A DNA stretch of 64,000 bases from Phragmites australis (lineage: Eukaryota > Streptophyta > Magnoliopsida > Poales > Poaceae): assembly GCF_958298935.1 (NCBI RefSeq), contig NC_084927.1, positions 32,252,001-32,316,000 of the forward strand, in the 5' to 3' direction. Positions 47,410-58,948 of the stretch are shown one piece after another. The notes under the pieces were generated by a model. That model had not been told where the DNA came from, made no database searches, and worked only from the letters and a program-made list of their open reading frames with translations. Each line of letters starts with the position of its first letter. Position 1 is the stretch's first letter. Made by a program: the position numbers and the translations under genes.

Positions 47410-47499
47410 GTCTGAATTATATATATACGACGAATTGTTCTACGCCTAGACGCACTGTAGTTCATTGTTACACAACCCCAGTTACAACTCAAAAACTGT

Positions 47500-47840
47500 T
47501 AGTTACGACAGATAGATAGTTAAGTTACGATCACATGACAAAATGTATATAATTACGACTAGAGAAGGTATCCGAGTTACGACCATATATATTTATAGTA
47601 ACTGACATATCTTGTGAATCGCAACTATACTGCTTTTAGGATCGTAACTGGAGGGTGTGCACAGAGGTGAACAAGTTACGATCACATGATAAAAAGTACA
47701 TAATTACGACAAGAGAAGGTATCCAAGTTACAACCATATATATTTATAGTAACTGACATATCTTGTGGATCGTATCTATACTGCTTTTAGGATCATAACT
47801 GGAGGTATGCGCAGAGATAAACTATGTTACATCTAGACAC
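47500..47840. repeat. Tandem repeat of a ~151-bp unit, two copies
   Basis: GTTACGATCACATGA at 47,524 and 47,675. Both units contain GAGAAGGTATCC, CCATATATATTTATAGTAAC and CATATCTTGTG. A third, partial unit may precede them. Confidence 0.85.
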
Positions 47841-47889
47841 ATAATAGATATACAATGTGTGTATAAATGTTATATTACACTTATAATGT

Positions 47890-49370
47890 AAAATAATATT
47901 CTACACCTAAAACTCAAATAATATTCTACACCAAGCCGACCCAACACAACCTCCCCTATTGGTTACCATCCGGCACCACCCAACCCAACACCCTACTCGA
48001 CATTGCTCCTATCCAACACCGATACCTTCCCTAGAAACCTCGTTACCTTTCCTAATGATGCCTTCCTCCGGCAACCCCAATCCCAACTCCGGCGATCATC
48101 TCCCCTTTCCGGCCGGGGCCTCATCTTGCGACCTCGATCCTATCTCCAACGACCTCGTTCCCCTCCCTGGCAACCCCATCCCCCTCCCTGGTATTGAATT
48201 GGGGCAGCTACGCACCCAGCGAAGATCTAGAGTCGGTAGGGGAACAGGACCCAGACAGGAATCGGATCGAGGCAGTATCCATGAGCTCTGTGCGTAAGGA
48301 ATCATTGGAGTGATCGTTGCAAGCTCTGATCCAGGTGGGAATCGAAGGTATCCGGTATCCCTAACTCTCCCCTATAATTACTAATTCGGGTTCGTGATAT
48401 TTTTGTGGATTTGTGACTTTTTTCTGATTCTGTCTATAGAATCGTTTTGTTGATCAAGGGAGAATTAGAGAATTATGTGCTGCACTTTTTTAATTCGTGA
48501 AGATGAATACATGCTCACATGTTTGACAAATGATTCAGATGTCACAAGTTCACTGCAATGCACAGAGATGTAGATCGACGTGGAACACTCATTTTTGTTC
48601 AGATTTGTTTGTTGAGAAATTGTTCTTTTTCAAAATGTTCAGATGCATAATGGTTTCTATGATCATATAGGCTAATATAAATATATGATCTTTGTTGCAG
48701 ACCCAAAATAACCATGTTCCATCTTCAGTTTGCTTCTGCATTCAAACAACAGTACTTATGGTCATCATAGCCATTGTTGTGTGTTCATACTACTTGTAAT
48801 CATATTTCCAGTCCACCTCACAGCATGGATGAACTTGGGCAACCTGGCCATGCAGCAGGGGGACTTAGTGTTGTTTCAGCCTGGTTCCAAGAGAAATGGT
48901 GAGAACAGCATGCAAGAAGTAGCTCTTATGACACATTGATATGAAACAGGCCGGTAAAAATTGAAAAGCACTTGTAGCCTGCATTGATATGCTGAATGTT
49001 TTAGCTCGATGTTGTTTCAATAGTTGTATCTTCATATTGTAAGTTAACTATACCATTGTATTGGCTCCTTGGGTAGCAACATGGAAACTCTTTTATTTTT
49101 TCCTCTAAGATAAATGAAGGACAATGCTCCTGCCATTTGCGTCAATATTTTCAGTCCACCACATGTACATTGGTGTAATCAAAATGGGAAATAGCGCAGC
49201 AAGCGCATGATAGTGTATGAAATGTACGAAAATGTGCAATTCCTCTTTAATACGAAGCTTACTCTTTTGAGAGATTCGTGTAATGAAACATGGACCATCT
49301 ACCAAATTACTAAAGAAATTCATTAAACTACTGAATAATGTTTCTATGACTTGGACACCTAAAAATTGTA
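47890..49370. other. Unclassified part of the copy-2 insertion
   Basis: Pro/Ser-rich open stretch at 47,959-48,297 without similarity to a family I know. At about 48,811-48,903 a short open stretch reads SPPHSMDELGQPGHAAGG...SAWFQEKW and may be an exon from a captured gene. No splice pattern or start could be confirmed. Confidence 0.3.
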
Positions 49371-49379
49371 TAAGAATTT

Positions 49380-51900
49380 GCTATAATATGGATTAGTAGT
49401 TCTTCAGTGTCCTCATTTTTTCTTCAGTAGATCCAAGATTTTTCTATAACTTAGATTCGGTAGTTCTTCAGTAATCTTCAATTGTCCTTTGGTAGTCCTC
49501 CTTTTTCTTCAGTAGTTTTACCTATTTTTTTATAGTTCAAAGTCGTAGCAAACTCCACTAACTTCGGTAGTTTCCTTTACTTTAGTATGTCATCACCTTC
49601 TCAATAGTTGGATATAAGATCATGCCGGTAACAAATTACTTTTGCAATTTTGCTATGACTTGAAACTACTGAATGATAAAAACCTGATTCAATGTTTTGG
49701 TAGTACTCTCTCTGCTTTAGTAGTCCTCGAAAATTACCAAATAATTTTTCTATAACTTGTATGCCTGAAAACTGTACTAAGTGTAAGAATTTTCTATAGC
49801 TTGGATCAGTAGCTCCTTAGTAGTTCTTTTTTCTTCAATATCTTTCTTCAATAAGTTCCCTTTCACTTTAGTATTTTTTATTTTCTACAGTACCTTCCTA
49901 TAACTTGGATCAGTAGTTTCGGTAGTCCTTTGTAGTTTCTCTTTTTCTTCAGTATTGTTTCTTTTCTTCAAGTAGTTCCAAAAGCATTTATTGAAAAAAA
50001 ATTCCTATTATTCGGTAGTGCATCCAAGTCATTTGAAATTGCGTCAATAATTCATCCTTGGATGGTTTGCTAGTTCATCCTTTTAGTAGTTCCAAGATGT
50101 AGCAAATTTAGTAGTTCCAAGATGTAGCAAATTTGCTAGTTCATCCTTTTAGTAGTTCCAAGATGTAGCAAATTTAGTAGTTCCAAGATGTAGCAAATTC
50201 CAATACTTCCAACTCAAGTGACATTGTGTCAGTAGTATCCCTTCGGTGGTTCAGTAGCTTTGAGTCCTAACAATTTGTATCATTAGTCACCCTTTTCATG
50301 CTTCAGTAGTTCATCCAAGTCGTAGCAATCCCAGTATGCACAATCTAATTTCCCCCAACATTTGGACTTGACCTACCAACCGGGAGATGATCCTTTGCCA
50401 TCCCGTGAATTTTTTTATACACCCAATAGTCAAGCATCAATAGATAATTCAGTAGCTATGTCTTAGGCCATTCAATAGAAATTCAGTACACAGTCAATAG
50501 CAATGAATTGTACACTTAGTAGGCATTCAGTAGGCCGGCTCTAATAGACATTCAGTAGAAAATCAGACACTAATAGGTATTTAGTAGACAGGTGGTAGCT
50601 ATGCAGCATACATTCAGTAGGCATTCAGTAGGCAATGTGAGCAGTAAAGACAAGTAATGGAATACTGAGATACTGCTGATATTTTCAAAAGTATTGAGAT
50701 AGTACAACACCAAAACAATGCACTTATTGATCACTACTGCAGTGGCGGGGAGCCTCAGTAGTAGCCTCCGGTGAGTTTTTCCACTCCGGTCGCCGCTCCG
50801 TGACAGGGGAAGGAAGTCAGCTAGTTTGCGTTGGTGTGGGGCACAAAAACAAGGTAATTTGTTGGGATGCGGAGGGACGGGCAGGTTCGATCGTTAGGTG
50901 GTTCGATCCGACACAAGGGAACCAAGTTTGTCTGGTCGGCTACCTACTTGGCATACACATATATATACATACATATATATAACATTATTCTACACCCTAG
51001 GTGTAGAATACTATTCTACACCAACAAGCCTAACCAACTCTGGCTTCCTCCTGTCAGATCGAGCTCACCCCCCCCCCCCCCCGACCCCTTGCTTCTTTTC
51101 TCTTCTTCCACCGACCTTGCCTCCCCTCAATTGTAACAGGCTCGCCTTCTTCTATGCGTTGCTCCAACGCCCGGGCTCCTCTCTTCTCCCCTACGTCCCG
51201 TCGCTTCTCCTACTAGAGACATCGCACCTCCCTGCCTGCAAAAATCTTGCACAGATATGGATGAATCGACTCCAATGCCGAGGGCTTCAGCAGGCGGGTT
51301 TGTTTTAATCCAATTTGAGGATGGCTAAATGAGAAGAGAAAGAAAAAATGGTGATTTAGGTAGATAAGTGGATTCGGTTAGCTGCGCCATAGTCTTTGCT
51401 TGGAAGATCTGGTGTGTTGCGTGCTCCGGATTGTGCGACCCTCTTCTTGTCGATTTGGGGAAAAAGTGATCACATACTGAGCTGTGAGATGGAGAAGCAG
51501 AGGGAGCATCAGTAAATTTGAGAAGAGGGTCAAGCATCTAGGGATCACATCTTGTGTTTTGCTATGCATTCAATAATGATATAGGGATCACATCTGGTGT
51601 TTTGTTATGCATTCAGTAATGACTGCTTAATCCTTTACTGAGTTGGTACGGTGAGCATTAAGTACTATTGAGTATTGAAATTTTTACTATGATTTGGAAG
51701 CTACAAATTAACCTAAGTGTTGGAACTTGCTATAGCTTGGAACTACTAAAAAGGATGATCTACTAAAAAGGATTTCTATTGAAGAAAAAAGAAAGGATTA
51801 ACTATTGAAACAAGAGGTTAAACTACTGAAGGGAGGACTACTGATCCAAATGATAGCAAAATCAATTTACTATGACTCAGAGTTACTAAACTAACAAGCA
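49380..51900. repeat. Zone of AGTAGTTC / TTCAGTAG words, with inverse orientation at the right
   Basis: Between 49,390 and 50,640 the plus strand repeats TTCAGTAGT(T/C)C and later ATTCAGTAG(G/A)CA; 50,085-50,200 is a local tandem of AGTAGTTCCAAGATGTAGCAAATT-like units. At 51,720-51,850 the same words are inverted (GAACTACTAAA, CTACTGAAG). Opposite orientation at two ends is what subterminal repeats of a DNA transposon look like. A C15 run lies at 51,068-51,082. Confidence 0.55.
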
Positions 51901-51924
51901 ACAACAGTTGCACGAAGACGAACA

Positions 51925-53935
51925 TACACCTACTGGCAAGCGACGAGGACATCTCCCACCACTTGGAGGCATACCTCATGTGGTTGTTCGGGTGGATCAT
52001 GTTCACCGAGACCCATAGCAGCACGGTCTCGAGGAGCATGATCCTATACGCCAGAGAGGTTGCGGACGCCGACCCAGGGGGTCCAACAGTATAGCTGGGC
52101 TTCTGTCGTGCTTGCTGCGATATACTATGGCCTGTGCGACACCTGCACGAAAACAGACGACAACGCGATTCTCATCGAGTGTCCCCTGACTTCAAATGTT
52201 GTCATATGAGCGCTTCGCCATCGGTAGGCCCATTCTGGACCATAGTGCATACTAGTTCACTACAGACGACATCGACGGCCTGACCTTGGGATCATCGTGG
52301 TGCAGACAGAGGGTAAGAGCTCTGAACTTTGTACGTATTTGTTCATTACCTCCTTTTTTGTTTGTCTAACTTAGTTTGGTTGTACAACCATCTTGGTTCA
52401 CTGTGTAGACACACCACGTATACCCGGACTTCATTCACCAGTTCGATGAGCTGACGGTAAATGACGTCCGCTGGAAGCCATACACGGAGGATGAGGTACA
52501 TCTACATGCTCGCTTGAACTTTCGGTGTTGTGCTTACATGACCGGGAGTCCTAGCTCATGTGGTGCACCCTTGTCTGCAACATCTACATCGAGGAGTACT
52601 CACCGCATCATGTGATACGACAGTTCAGGAAGTTCTAGGCGTTTTCGATCCCAATGACTAGGACAGTGCCTAGAAACATGCACAGGTGTGTAACGTTGTA
52701 ATTACCTTTTAATTGGAGACACTGCAGTATGTTTTTTTCATTTTCTTATGTTTTTACAGGTTGAAGCGCAATGCGACTCGTGTGCAAACGTGGGTTGACA
52801 AATAGGACCATGCTGTCAAGAACGTTGTGGACAAGGATCAGCCGCACTCTGGGGAGGCGTACGTGGAGTACTTGTCCTGGTTCATGGCTCGAATGCACAT
52901 CGGGTCACGTACACATCGACCGAGCTTCCGCGGCACATGCAGAACATTCACGACACGTATCCGACTCACAGGGACTATGTGCGTTCCTTTGAGGTACATA
53001 TAGTACTACGCGACTCCTCATTTACTACACTTGTTGGTACAAAAAATTATGTAATCAAATGAAACTTTTATTTACAGAGGGACATTCTGCACCATGTTGA
53101 GGTTTAGGCATGGGTGACCAAGGTCCGAATCGACAGTGGCCTCGAGATCCCCAAGGCCGAGGTGAGCGCAACATTAGGCCAGATTATCTGATAGGTGAAC
53201 AAGGTCTGCAGGTCGCAAAGCTACAAGTCATCCTCAGACGTTGCAACGGGAGCACAAGCATCGGTTCCTCTACCAGCACGCCCATTCGTCACATTCATCG
53301 AGCTGTCGCACCCACCAGTACGTCTAACCTTCATCGCAGAGTTGTCGAGGTCATCTTCCACCCCGAATTTTGACCCCTACTACGGTAGCGCCTTGGCTAG
53401 GCAGTCCTTCTCTGGGGTCAGTGACCCCCACTACAGCGGTTCCTGGGCTAGGCATTCTTTCTCTAGTGCCGGTGACCACTTCTACGCTGGTAGCGGATCC
53501 ACATAGCCTTCCTCCATGGACCTGGGTCCTTCGAGTTCTCGCGCCCCTGGCTCAGGTACGGCACTTGCTTCATGAATAACCAATTGTTACGTATATCATG
53601 CTTTATCAGTGTTAACATGTTTTCTTCATTATTCCATGTGTAGAGATTGACGATCTCAGGGACGTAGAGGCGCAAGGTAGCTACATGGTGTTGCTCACTA
53701 GGGACGGTAATCAGGTCTGTGGATACTCATACATCTTTCGACAAAGTGACGAGCTCGGTGCGTCGTAGCTACCTGGCGTGCCACTTACAGAGACATTGTC
53801 CTCCCATGACGACTACGCCATTCCACCGCCTGTTGCATGGCCTACGCGGACGATTGTGCCACCGGACCCGCTGACGTACTCAGCTGACTAGGTGAGAGCG
53901 CAGAGACGCAGGTCCTGAGGGCGGATGCAACCAGG
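51925..53935 (+). pseudogene. Plant mobile domain (PMD) transposon gene, decayed
   Basis: Reading across frames, the + strand encodes the order typical of plant-mobile-domain proteins of Mutator-like and gypsy-type elements: HHLEAYLMWLFGWIMFTETH (about 51,950-52,010), ARE-ADADPG, SW-SVVLAAIYYGLCDTCTKT (about 52,090-52,160), then, after a frame change, LQMLSYERFAIGRPILDHS, DDIDGLTLGSSWCRQR (about 52,270-52,310), YPDFIHQFDELTVNDVRWKPY (52,420-52,490), and RNATRVQTWVDK and YVEYLSWFMARMHIGS (52,770-52,910). GT/AG-like borders (TGCAGACAGAGG|GTAAGA; TTTTTACAGG) suggest introns. Internal stops (for example after SAY and after TWVDK) and frame shifts show it is dead. PMD proteins derive from transposons and some are domesticated in silencing. 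Confidence 0.78.
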
Positions 53936-55119
53936 GGTCATCCCAAAGAGGAGCCATAACATATAGGCTACTATGTTATAGCTAGTTTCATTGTGTTATG
54001 ATACTATGTTAATGTTAATGTAATGGTACTTTCTCATGTTACCATGTTATTATTAGTATCATAATATCTTTCATGTACCGTGTTTTTGTTTTGTGATTCT
54101 ATTTGGACCATAGAGTCATACCACGAGTATTCCATAACAATCATAATAAACGCATCGACCTAACGTATAATGGTATATATGATACCCCAAGCGATGTACT
54201 AGAGTTTCTCCTAACATGCCTTAGGGAATGTAAAAGGGCAAAGATTGATGGCACTATACACAAATTACAATGTCATCCTAACAGTGATTCTAATTGTACT
54301 GACTTAAAATGAACTGTGAGGAGGCTTCTGAGTCGCAATAATCTCCAACATTGTATTACACTGACAGAGGAGGAGGAGCATCCCTATTGTGGCATGGGTA
54401 GGTGCACCATGGATCAATGCATACAGAAAGGTTCTCCATGTATATTACATGAGGACTTGGCGTATTCTCCACCTCCCTCTGCAAGTCGAAGATTTGGTCT
54501 CGCATGTGGTGGACATAATCTTGGATATGCTGTAAAACAAGAGGATCGACCAATCTTGTGTATTGGCAGTTGTCGGGGTCATCATCGGAGGCCTGTAGAA
54601 ATATGAAGGTCACAAAGTATAATATTTTCAAAAATGATACGGATGGTTATGGTGATATAGTTCTCACCCTATCAAGAGGAAAACAGAAAATCGACGCCCC
54701 ACATGAATGCTCCCATTGTACATCTGAACGATGCAATAGTAGCCATGTGAGCACTTGGGCCATGGCTCATTCGGGTGCTCATAAACACTTAGGTGACTTG
54801 TAGGACAAAAATAACTCATATCCTGCAAAAGGAAGTTGTAGAGAGGTTCCCCATGCTCAATTAGACCAAACGAACCCTCCCATCTTACCGTTGGCCTCCC
54901 TGCCCCCCCCCCCCCCCCCGTCTTCCTCGCCCCCTCCCACCCCTACCCTTCATTGATCTTTGTGGATTTAGTTTCTAGATACATGAGTTTTTTATAGATG
55001 CGTTGTAGCAGCATATGTTCTTTTACCATGGTATAATATTACCGTCAAATTTGTGTTACCCGTACACATGCAATTGTGATAATAAAACATGTACTTTATT
55101 TTTAGACCTAGCCTTTTAA
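53936..55119. other. Copy-2 insertion: unclassified stretch
   Basis: Holds short open frames on both strands (54,103-54,312 and 54,558-54,803 on plus, 54,356-54,631 on minus). The minus frame includes PLVLQHIQDYVHHMRDQIFD and CIDPWCTYPCHNR, protein-like but unrecognised. A C17 run is at 54,903-54,919. Confidence 0.35.
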
Positions 55120-55325
55120 AAAATAGCATTCTCATCAGTAGCCTTTTTAAAGGAATCTTTTTCAGACCTAGACTTTTCAGAAATAGTCTTTTCAGACATT
55201 TTTAGATATAGGCTTTTCAGAAGTAGCCTTTTCAGAAGTAGTCTTTTCAAATGTAGACTTTTTAGAAGTAGCCTTTTCAGAAGTAGATTTTTTAGAAATA
55301 GCATTTTCAGTTGATATGACCACAT
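55120..55325. repeat. 15-bp minisatellite (CTTTTCAGAAGTAG type)
   Basis: About a dozen diverged 15-bp steps, each containing TTTTCAGA and ending TAG. On the minus strand it translates as Lys-Ser/Arg-Leu-Leu-Leu repeats, a by-product of the period. Confidence 0.85.
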
Positions 55326-55469
55326 CTTATTGCAAAATCAAATGTTTTCCAGGGTCGATTTTCGTGGACTTAGTCCATGCATCAGCACGAATCCACTGTA
55401 TAAATAGATAATCGCATGCTCATATGTAAAACCAAACCACTAGCCTCAACCTCCATAACTCCGACGAAA

Positions 55470-56073
55470 ATGGCGTCCGGTCCTTTCTCCAAGAAATACA
55501 TGCCTGGTACTACGCCTGATGGGATCGAAGTGTCCATGTGCTAGTGTGGAGACATTTATAGTGCGATGAAGTCCTTTGAGTTCTCCTATACCTACGGAAG
55601 GAGGTTCTTCATATGCCACAACTACAAGTACGATCCACCCTAAGGAAGCATCAATGTTGGCTCCCGTCGCCAAGTAATAACTTCTTGACAAACTACTCCA
55701 AAGCAACTAAAATTTACCACTTAACATTTTGATCTTTATTACAGTCACCACCACCATTATGTGACTTATTACAGTGGTTGGTTACTGAGCAGTCTGAAGC
55801 AGATGCATTCCTCTTCACACCGAGCACCCCGCCACTTGAAGACGCTTCCATGAGATGGAAGCAGACGAGAGTAGGGAGGCTATGCTCAAACGTATTCAGA
55901 AGGATCAGCAAAAAATGAGGGAGGAGCATAACCGTATGATGACAATGGCTCGTGAGGCGGAGAGGGAGAGGAAGCAAACAGGTGACGCAGGACCCGAAGT
56001 GGTGAGGAAGGAAAAGTACCCATATTGCACTCAGTATACCAGATATTATAATCATGTCGTTTATATTCCCTAA
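55470..56073 (+). pseudogene. GRF-zinc-finger / coiled-coil transposon-associated gene, decayed
   Basis: From ATG 55,470 the frame reads MASGPFSKKYMPGTTPDG, then VSMC-stop-CGD (TAG at 55,542-55,544 between the first two Cys), KSFEFSYTYGRRFFICHNYKYDPP, then a stop. The spacing C-x-C...GRRFxxC is that of the GRF zinc finger in grass transposon proteins. Downstream, 55,855-56,072 (probably another exon) encodes MEADESREAMLKRIQKDQQKM and a Glu/Arg-rich coiled-coil segment. The short protein family is common beside plant-mobile-domain and Mutator-like sequences. The nonsense codon and frame changes mark it as dead. Confidence 0.68.
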
Positions 56074-57130
56074 TACATGTTATGTTTAGATGTTGTACTT
56101 GTTTATGTTATAATGATCGTGTACCGTATATACCAACACCCGTGTATGTCGCAGTTCCCATTAAAATCATCATGCTCAACTTTCTGTTTTCGTCAAATCC
56201 GAGTATCCAAAATTACGCACAAACATCTAATGGCACTAAAAGATTCGACAGCAAAAAAATTGCGGTGCACAGACGCCTATTCTACCGCAAATTAAATTAA
56301 TTCGGCCAAAGCAAGATCTCGTTCGGTAAACGGGTGACACGTCTCACGTGTGCGATTGTTCATTCCTTGACAGCTAGGTCCCACAATGTGTCATCCGATC
56401 CTTGTTCTCACCCGATGAACGGGCAACGACAGTCTATTGTTGCAATTCTATGTAATTTTTCAAATAGAGTAAATTTCACAAAACTACAGATACTCTGATA
56501 AAATTATCTCAAAACTAGAAATTTAAGCAATAGTTTCACAAAACTACAAGTTTAGTATCAATTTTATCACAAAACTATAGATTTAAGCAATAGTTTCACA
56601 AAACTACAGATTTAGTGCCGATTTTATCGCAAAACTACCAATACTTTGACAAAATTATCGCAAAACTACATATTAAAGCAAAATTTTCATAAAACTATAG
56701 ATTTAACGCTGATTTTATCGTAAAACTACATATTCTAGAGGAGTTATTACCAGCCTCGTTACTATGATGATCGAGTCCCGTTTAGAGTCTCACAACAGTT
56801 GCCATCTCATGAAATGGAACGTCCGAGAGCTCATGAAACTACACATACTTTGATAAAATTGTCGTAAATCGTAAAATTACAGATTTAAACAATAATTTTA
56901 CAAAACTACAAATTTAACACCGATTTTATCGTAGAACTATAGATTCTATCGCAGACCTATTAACCTGATGAATGGGTCCCGCTTACAGTCACATTAACTC
57001 CGAATGATCCATCTCATGAGTTGGCAGCTGCTGTGAGACTACAAATAGTATCCGATCGTTATGATAACAGAGCTAAGAATAACTATCTTGCGACATTTAC
57101 CCTTGCAAATGTAAAAGAAATTAAAAAGTC
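56074..57130. repeat. AT-rich zone with a ~61-bp repeat (TTTCACAAAACTAC type)
   Basis: Between 56,467 and 56,960 the phrase GCAATAGTTTCACAAAACTAC recurs (56,526 and 56,587) with related copies, mixed with TTTATCGCAAAACTA. The words resemble the outer arms of the hairpin at 20.7 kb. No gene. Confidence 0.7.
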
Positions 57131-57608
57131 CATCTGATCCGCCCATACGGCTCCGACACGAGATCACGCGCTCTCTAACTCATACGAGTCCACATCAAAC
57201 CGCCCGCTTTAAAGCCCGGCTCATGAGTAGAAATCACGATCCTTCTCCTTGGGGCTTCTGTCAACGCCCGTCCGCATCAAGACCACCCAAAAATAGCAGC
57301 ACAAATGAACAGCAAAGCCCAGCCCACCACCGCGTCCCCATCCGGTTCCGCGCGGCCACCAGCTGGTCCGACAGCCAACCTAGCATCCCACCCAACCAAC
57401 ACCCATCCCGCGCGGACCCGGCTCACACATCGCGCTTCTCCTAGCTGGCGCCCTTGTGTCACACGCCGCGTTGCAGCCGCGCCCGCGCCCGCGCCCGTAC
57501 GTCCCCGTCCCAAGCATCGAAAACTATATAAGCCGTTGCCTGCTCTTTCCCTCCCCAATTCAAACCAAGTAAGAACAATTCAAGACCCTTGTCTAGGCGA
57601 CTGGACTG
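57131..57608 (+). promoter_or_regulatory. Promoter and leader of the CBF gene
   Basis: TATATAAG at 57,525-57,532 lies about 80 bp before the ATG, which is a normal distance. Upstream are CCGAC cores at 57,153-57,157 and 57,368-57,372 and an E-box CAGCTG at 57,360-57,365, plausible sites for DREB feedback and for bHLH (ICE1-type) control by family knowledge. 57,131-57,509 is duplicated, in pieces, at 23.19-23.39 and 28.88-29.05 kb. Confidence 0.75.
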
Positions 57609-58337
57609 ATGGACTGGGCTTGCTCCGGCAGTGGCTACTACTCCTCGGGAACGCAGTCTCCTCCGGCGGGCGGCAACGAGGACGAGGACGCGTACATGAC
57701 TGTCTCGTCGGTGCCGCCGAAGAGGCGCGCGGGGAGGACCAAGTTCAAGGAGACGAGGCACCCGGTGTACAAGGGCGTGCGCAGCAGGAACCCCGGGAGG
57801 TGGGTCTGCGAGGTCCGGGAACCCCACGGCAGGCAGAGGATCTGGCTTGGCACCTTCGAGACCGCCGAGATGGCGGCGCGCGCGCACGACGTCGCCGCGC
57901 TAGCGCTGCGCAGCCGCGCGGCGTGCCTCAACTTCGCCGACTCGCTGCGAAGGCTCCGCGCGCCGCCGCTGGGGGCCTGGCACGACGAGATACGCCTTGC
58001 CGCGGTGGAGGCCGCCAAGCTGTTCCGTCCGCAGCCCGGGCAGCACAATGCAGCTGCCGAGACGGGGGTGATCGCGGCTCCCGGCGCCCAGGGGAGCGCG
58101 GAGCTGGGTGCCCACTTCCCTTACTACCCGGTGGAGGATGGGCTGGAGTTCGAAATGCAGGGGTACCTTGACATGGCGCAGGGGATGCTCATCGATCCGC
58201 CACTGCCGACTGCGGCGCCGTCAGCGTGGATGGAGGACGAGTACGACTGCGAGGTCAGTCTTTGGAGCTATACTGATCGTGCGTTCTTGGACTCGGCTGG
58301 CTTTGGCGCGAAGGACGCAATGTACGGCTTATGTTAA
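57609..58337 (+). CDS. DREB1G: CBF/DREB1 transcription factor, DREB1G-like
   Basis: A single-exon, 242-residue protein with the CBF signature [17 protein letters not shown] (36-52) before the AP2 domain (53-110) and DSLRR (111-115) after it; DSAWR is more usual at that place. Val66 and Glu71 match V14 and E19 of the DREB type. The Ala-rich, acidic C-terminal half ([23 protein letters not shown]...) and LWSY (218-221) are the activation region. N-terminal YYSSGT...AYMTVSS and the [20 protein letters not shown] segment recall rice DREB1G. CBF proteins bind CCGAC (DRE/CRT) sites in the nucleus and drive cold, drought and salt responses. LWSY is normally terminal, but here 21 residues ([10 protein letters not shown]... 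to YGLC) follow. The ATG is the first after the TATA box. Confidence 0.95.
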   Translation: MDWACSGSGYYSSGTQSPPAGGNEDEDAYMTVSSVPPKRRAGRTKFKETRHPVYKGVRSRNPGRWVCEVREPHGRQRIWLGTFETAEMAARAHDVAALALRSRAACLNFADSLRRLRAPPLGAWHDEIRLAAVEAAKLFRPQPGQHNAAAETGVIAAPGAQGSAELGAHFPYYPVEDGLEFEMQGYLDMAQGMLIDPPLPTAAPSAWMEDEYDCEVSLWSYTDRAFLDSAGFGAKDAMYGLC

Positions 58338-58948
58338 CTTAGTATGGCGTGACTTGTGGTGTGCTAATATGTGTTGTTTCCCTGCTATTTTGACGAATTG
58401 TAAAGCGATCAGAAGGAGCAGAGGAATTGAAAAGTAATTTGTGACTGCACAGATCCTGTTCGTGTGGAAGTTTGAAATATTGTACATGTTTGAAATTTCT
58501 TTTAATTGAAGCTCATGTAAACAAAAAATAATTTGTGAATGCAAAGATGCAGTGAAGTTCATGTTCTATTGAAAGGAGTAAGAATTTCTGATTGAAATTG
58601 TATGCCATTGTGTGTGTATATATTGGCTGTTAGAATTTGTGGCACTTCAAAAAATTTAGAACAAAGATCTGGAACGTATCAATGTACATTGAAATTTGAT
58701 GTTCTGATATCTTTACAAATTAAACAAGAGAGCATTTAGGGGCCATATTTTCATTCATTTAATGTACATTTAGGTTTCAAAATTCAAATCAGACATGAGT
58801 TTGAGTTCTTCTATACATGTAAATTTCAAAATTGTTCAAGTTCATTTTCTAATTTTAAGGGTCGAATGGGTAGGCCCAGTTCATGTTCATGTTCATGACA
58901 ATTTATTTAGTGTATTTTATTGTATTCATGTATTAAGTTTGAGTACAC
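58338..58948. other. 3' flank of the CBF gene
   Basis: AT-rich DNA without genes. The first 100-200 bp are presumed 3' untranslated region. No clear polyadenylation signal can be singled out. Confidence 0.5.

Larger units (their letters stand above)
47410..57130. mobile_element. Composite insertion of about 9.7 kb splitting copy 2
   Basis: Defined by comparison: copy 1 (23,170-23,200) is continuous where copy 2 has this DNA. Contents in order are a 151-bp tandem repeat, unclassified DNA with TATTCTACACC words (47,891; 47,922; 50,988; 51,014), an AGTAGTTC-rich zone, a plant-mobile-domain pseudogene, a minisatellite, a GRF-zinc-finger pseudogene and a 61-bp repeat zone. Clear terminal repeats were not found at the edges. 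It may be several nested insertions, and the superfamily (MULE-like?) is inferred only from the cargo. Confidence 0.75.

Noticed and set aside
57305..58171. Open frame of 288 codons overlapping the CBF promoter and gene
   Set aside because: It is out of frame with the AP2 domain and starts upstream of the TATA box.
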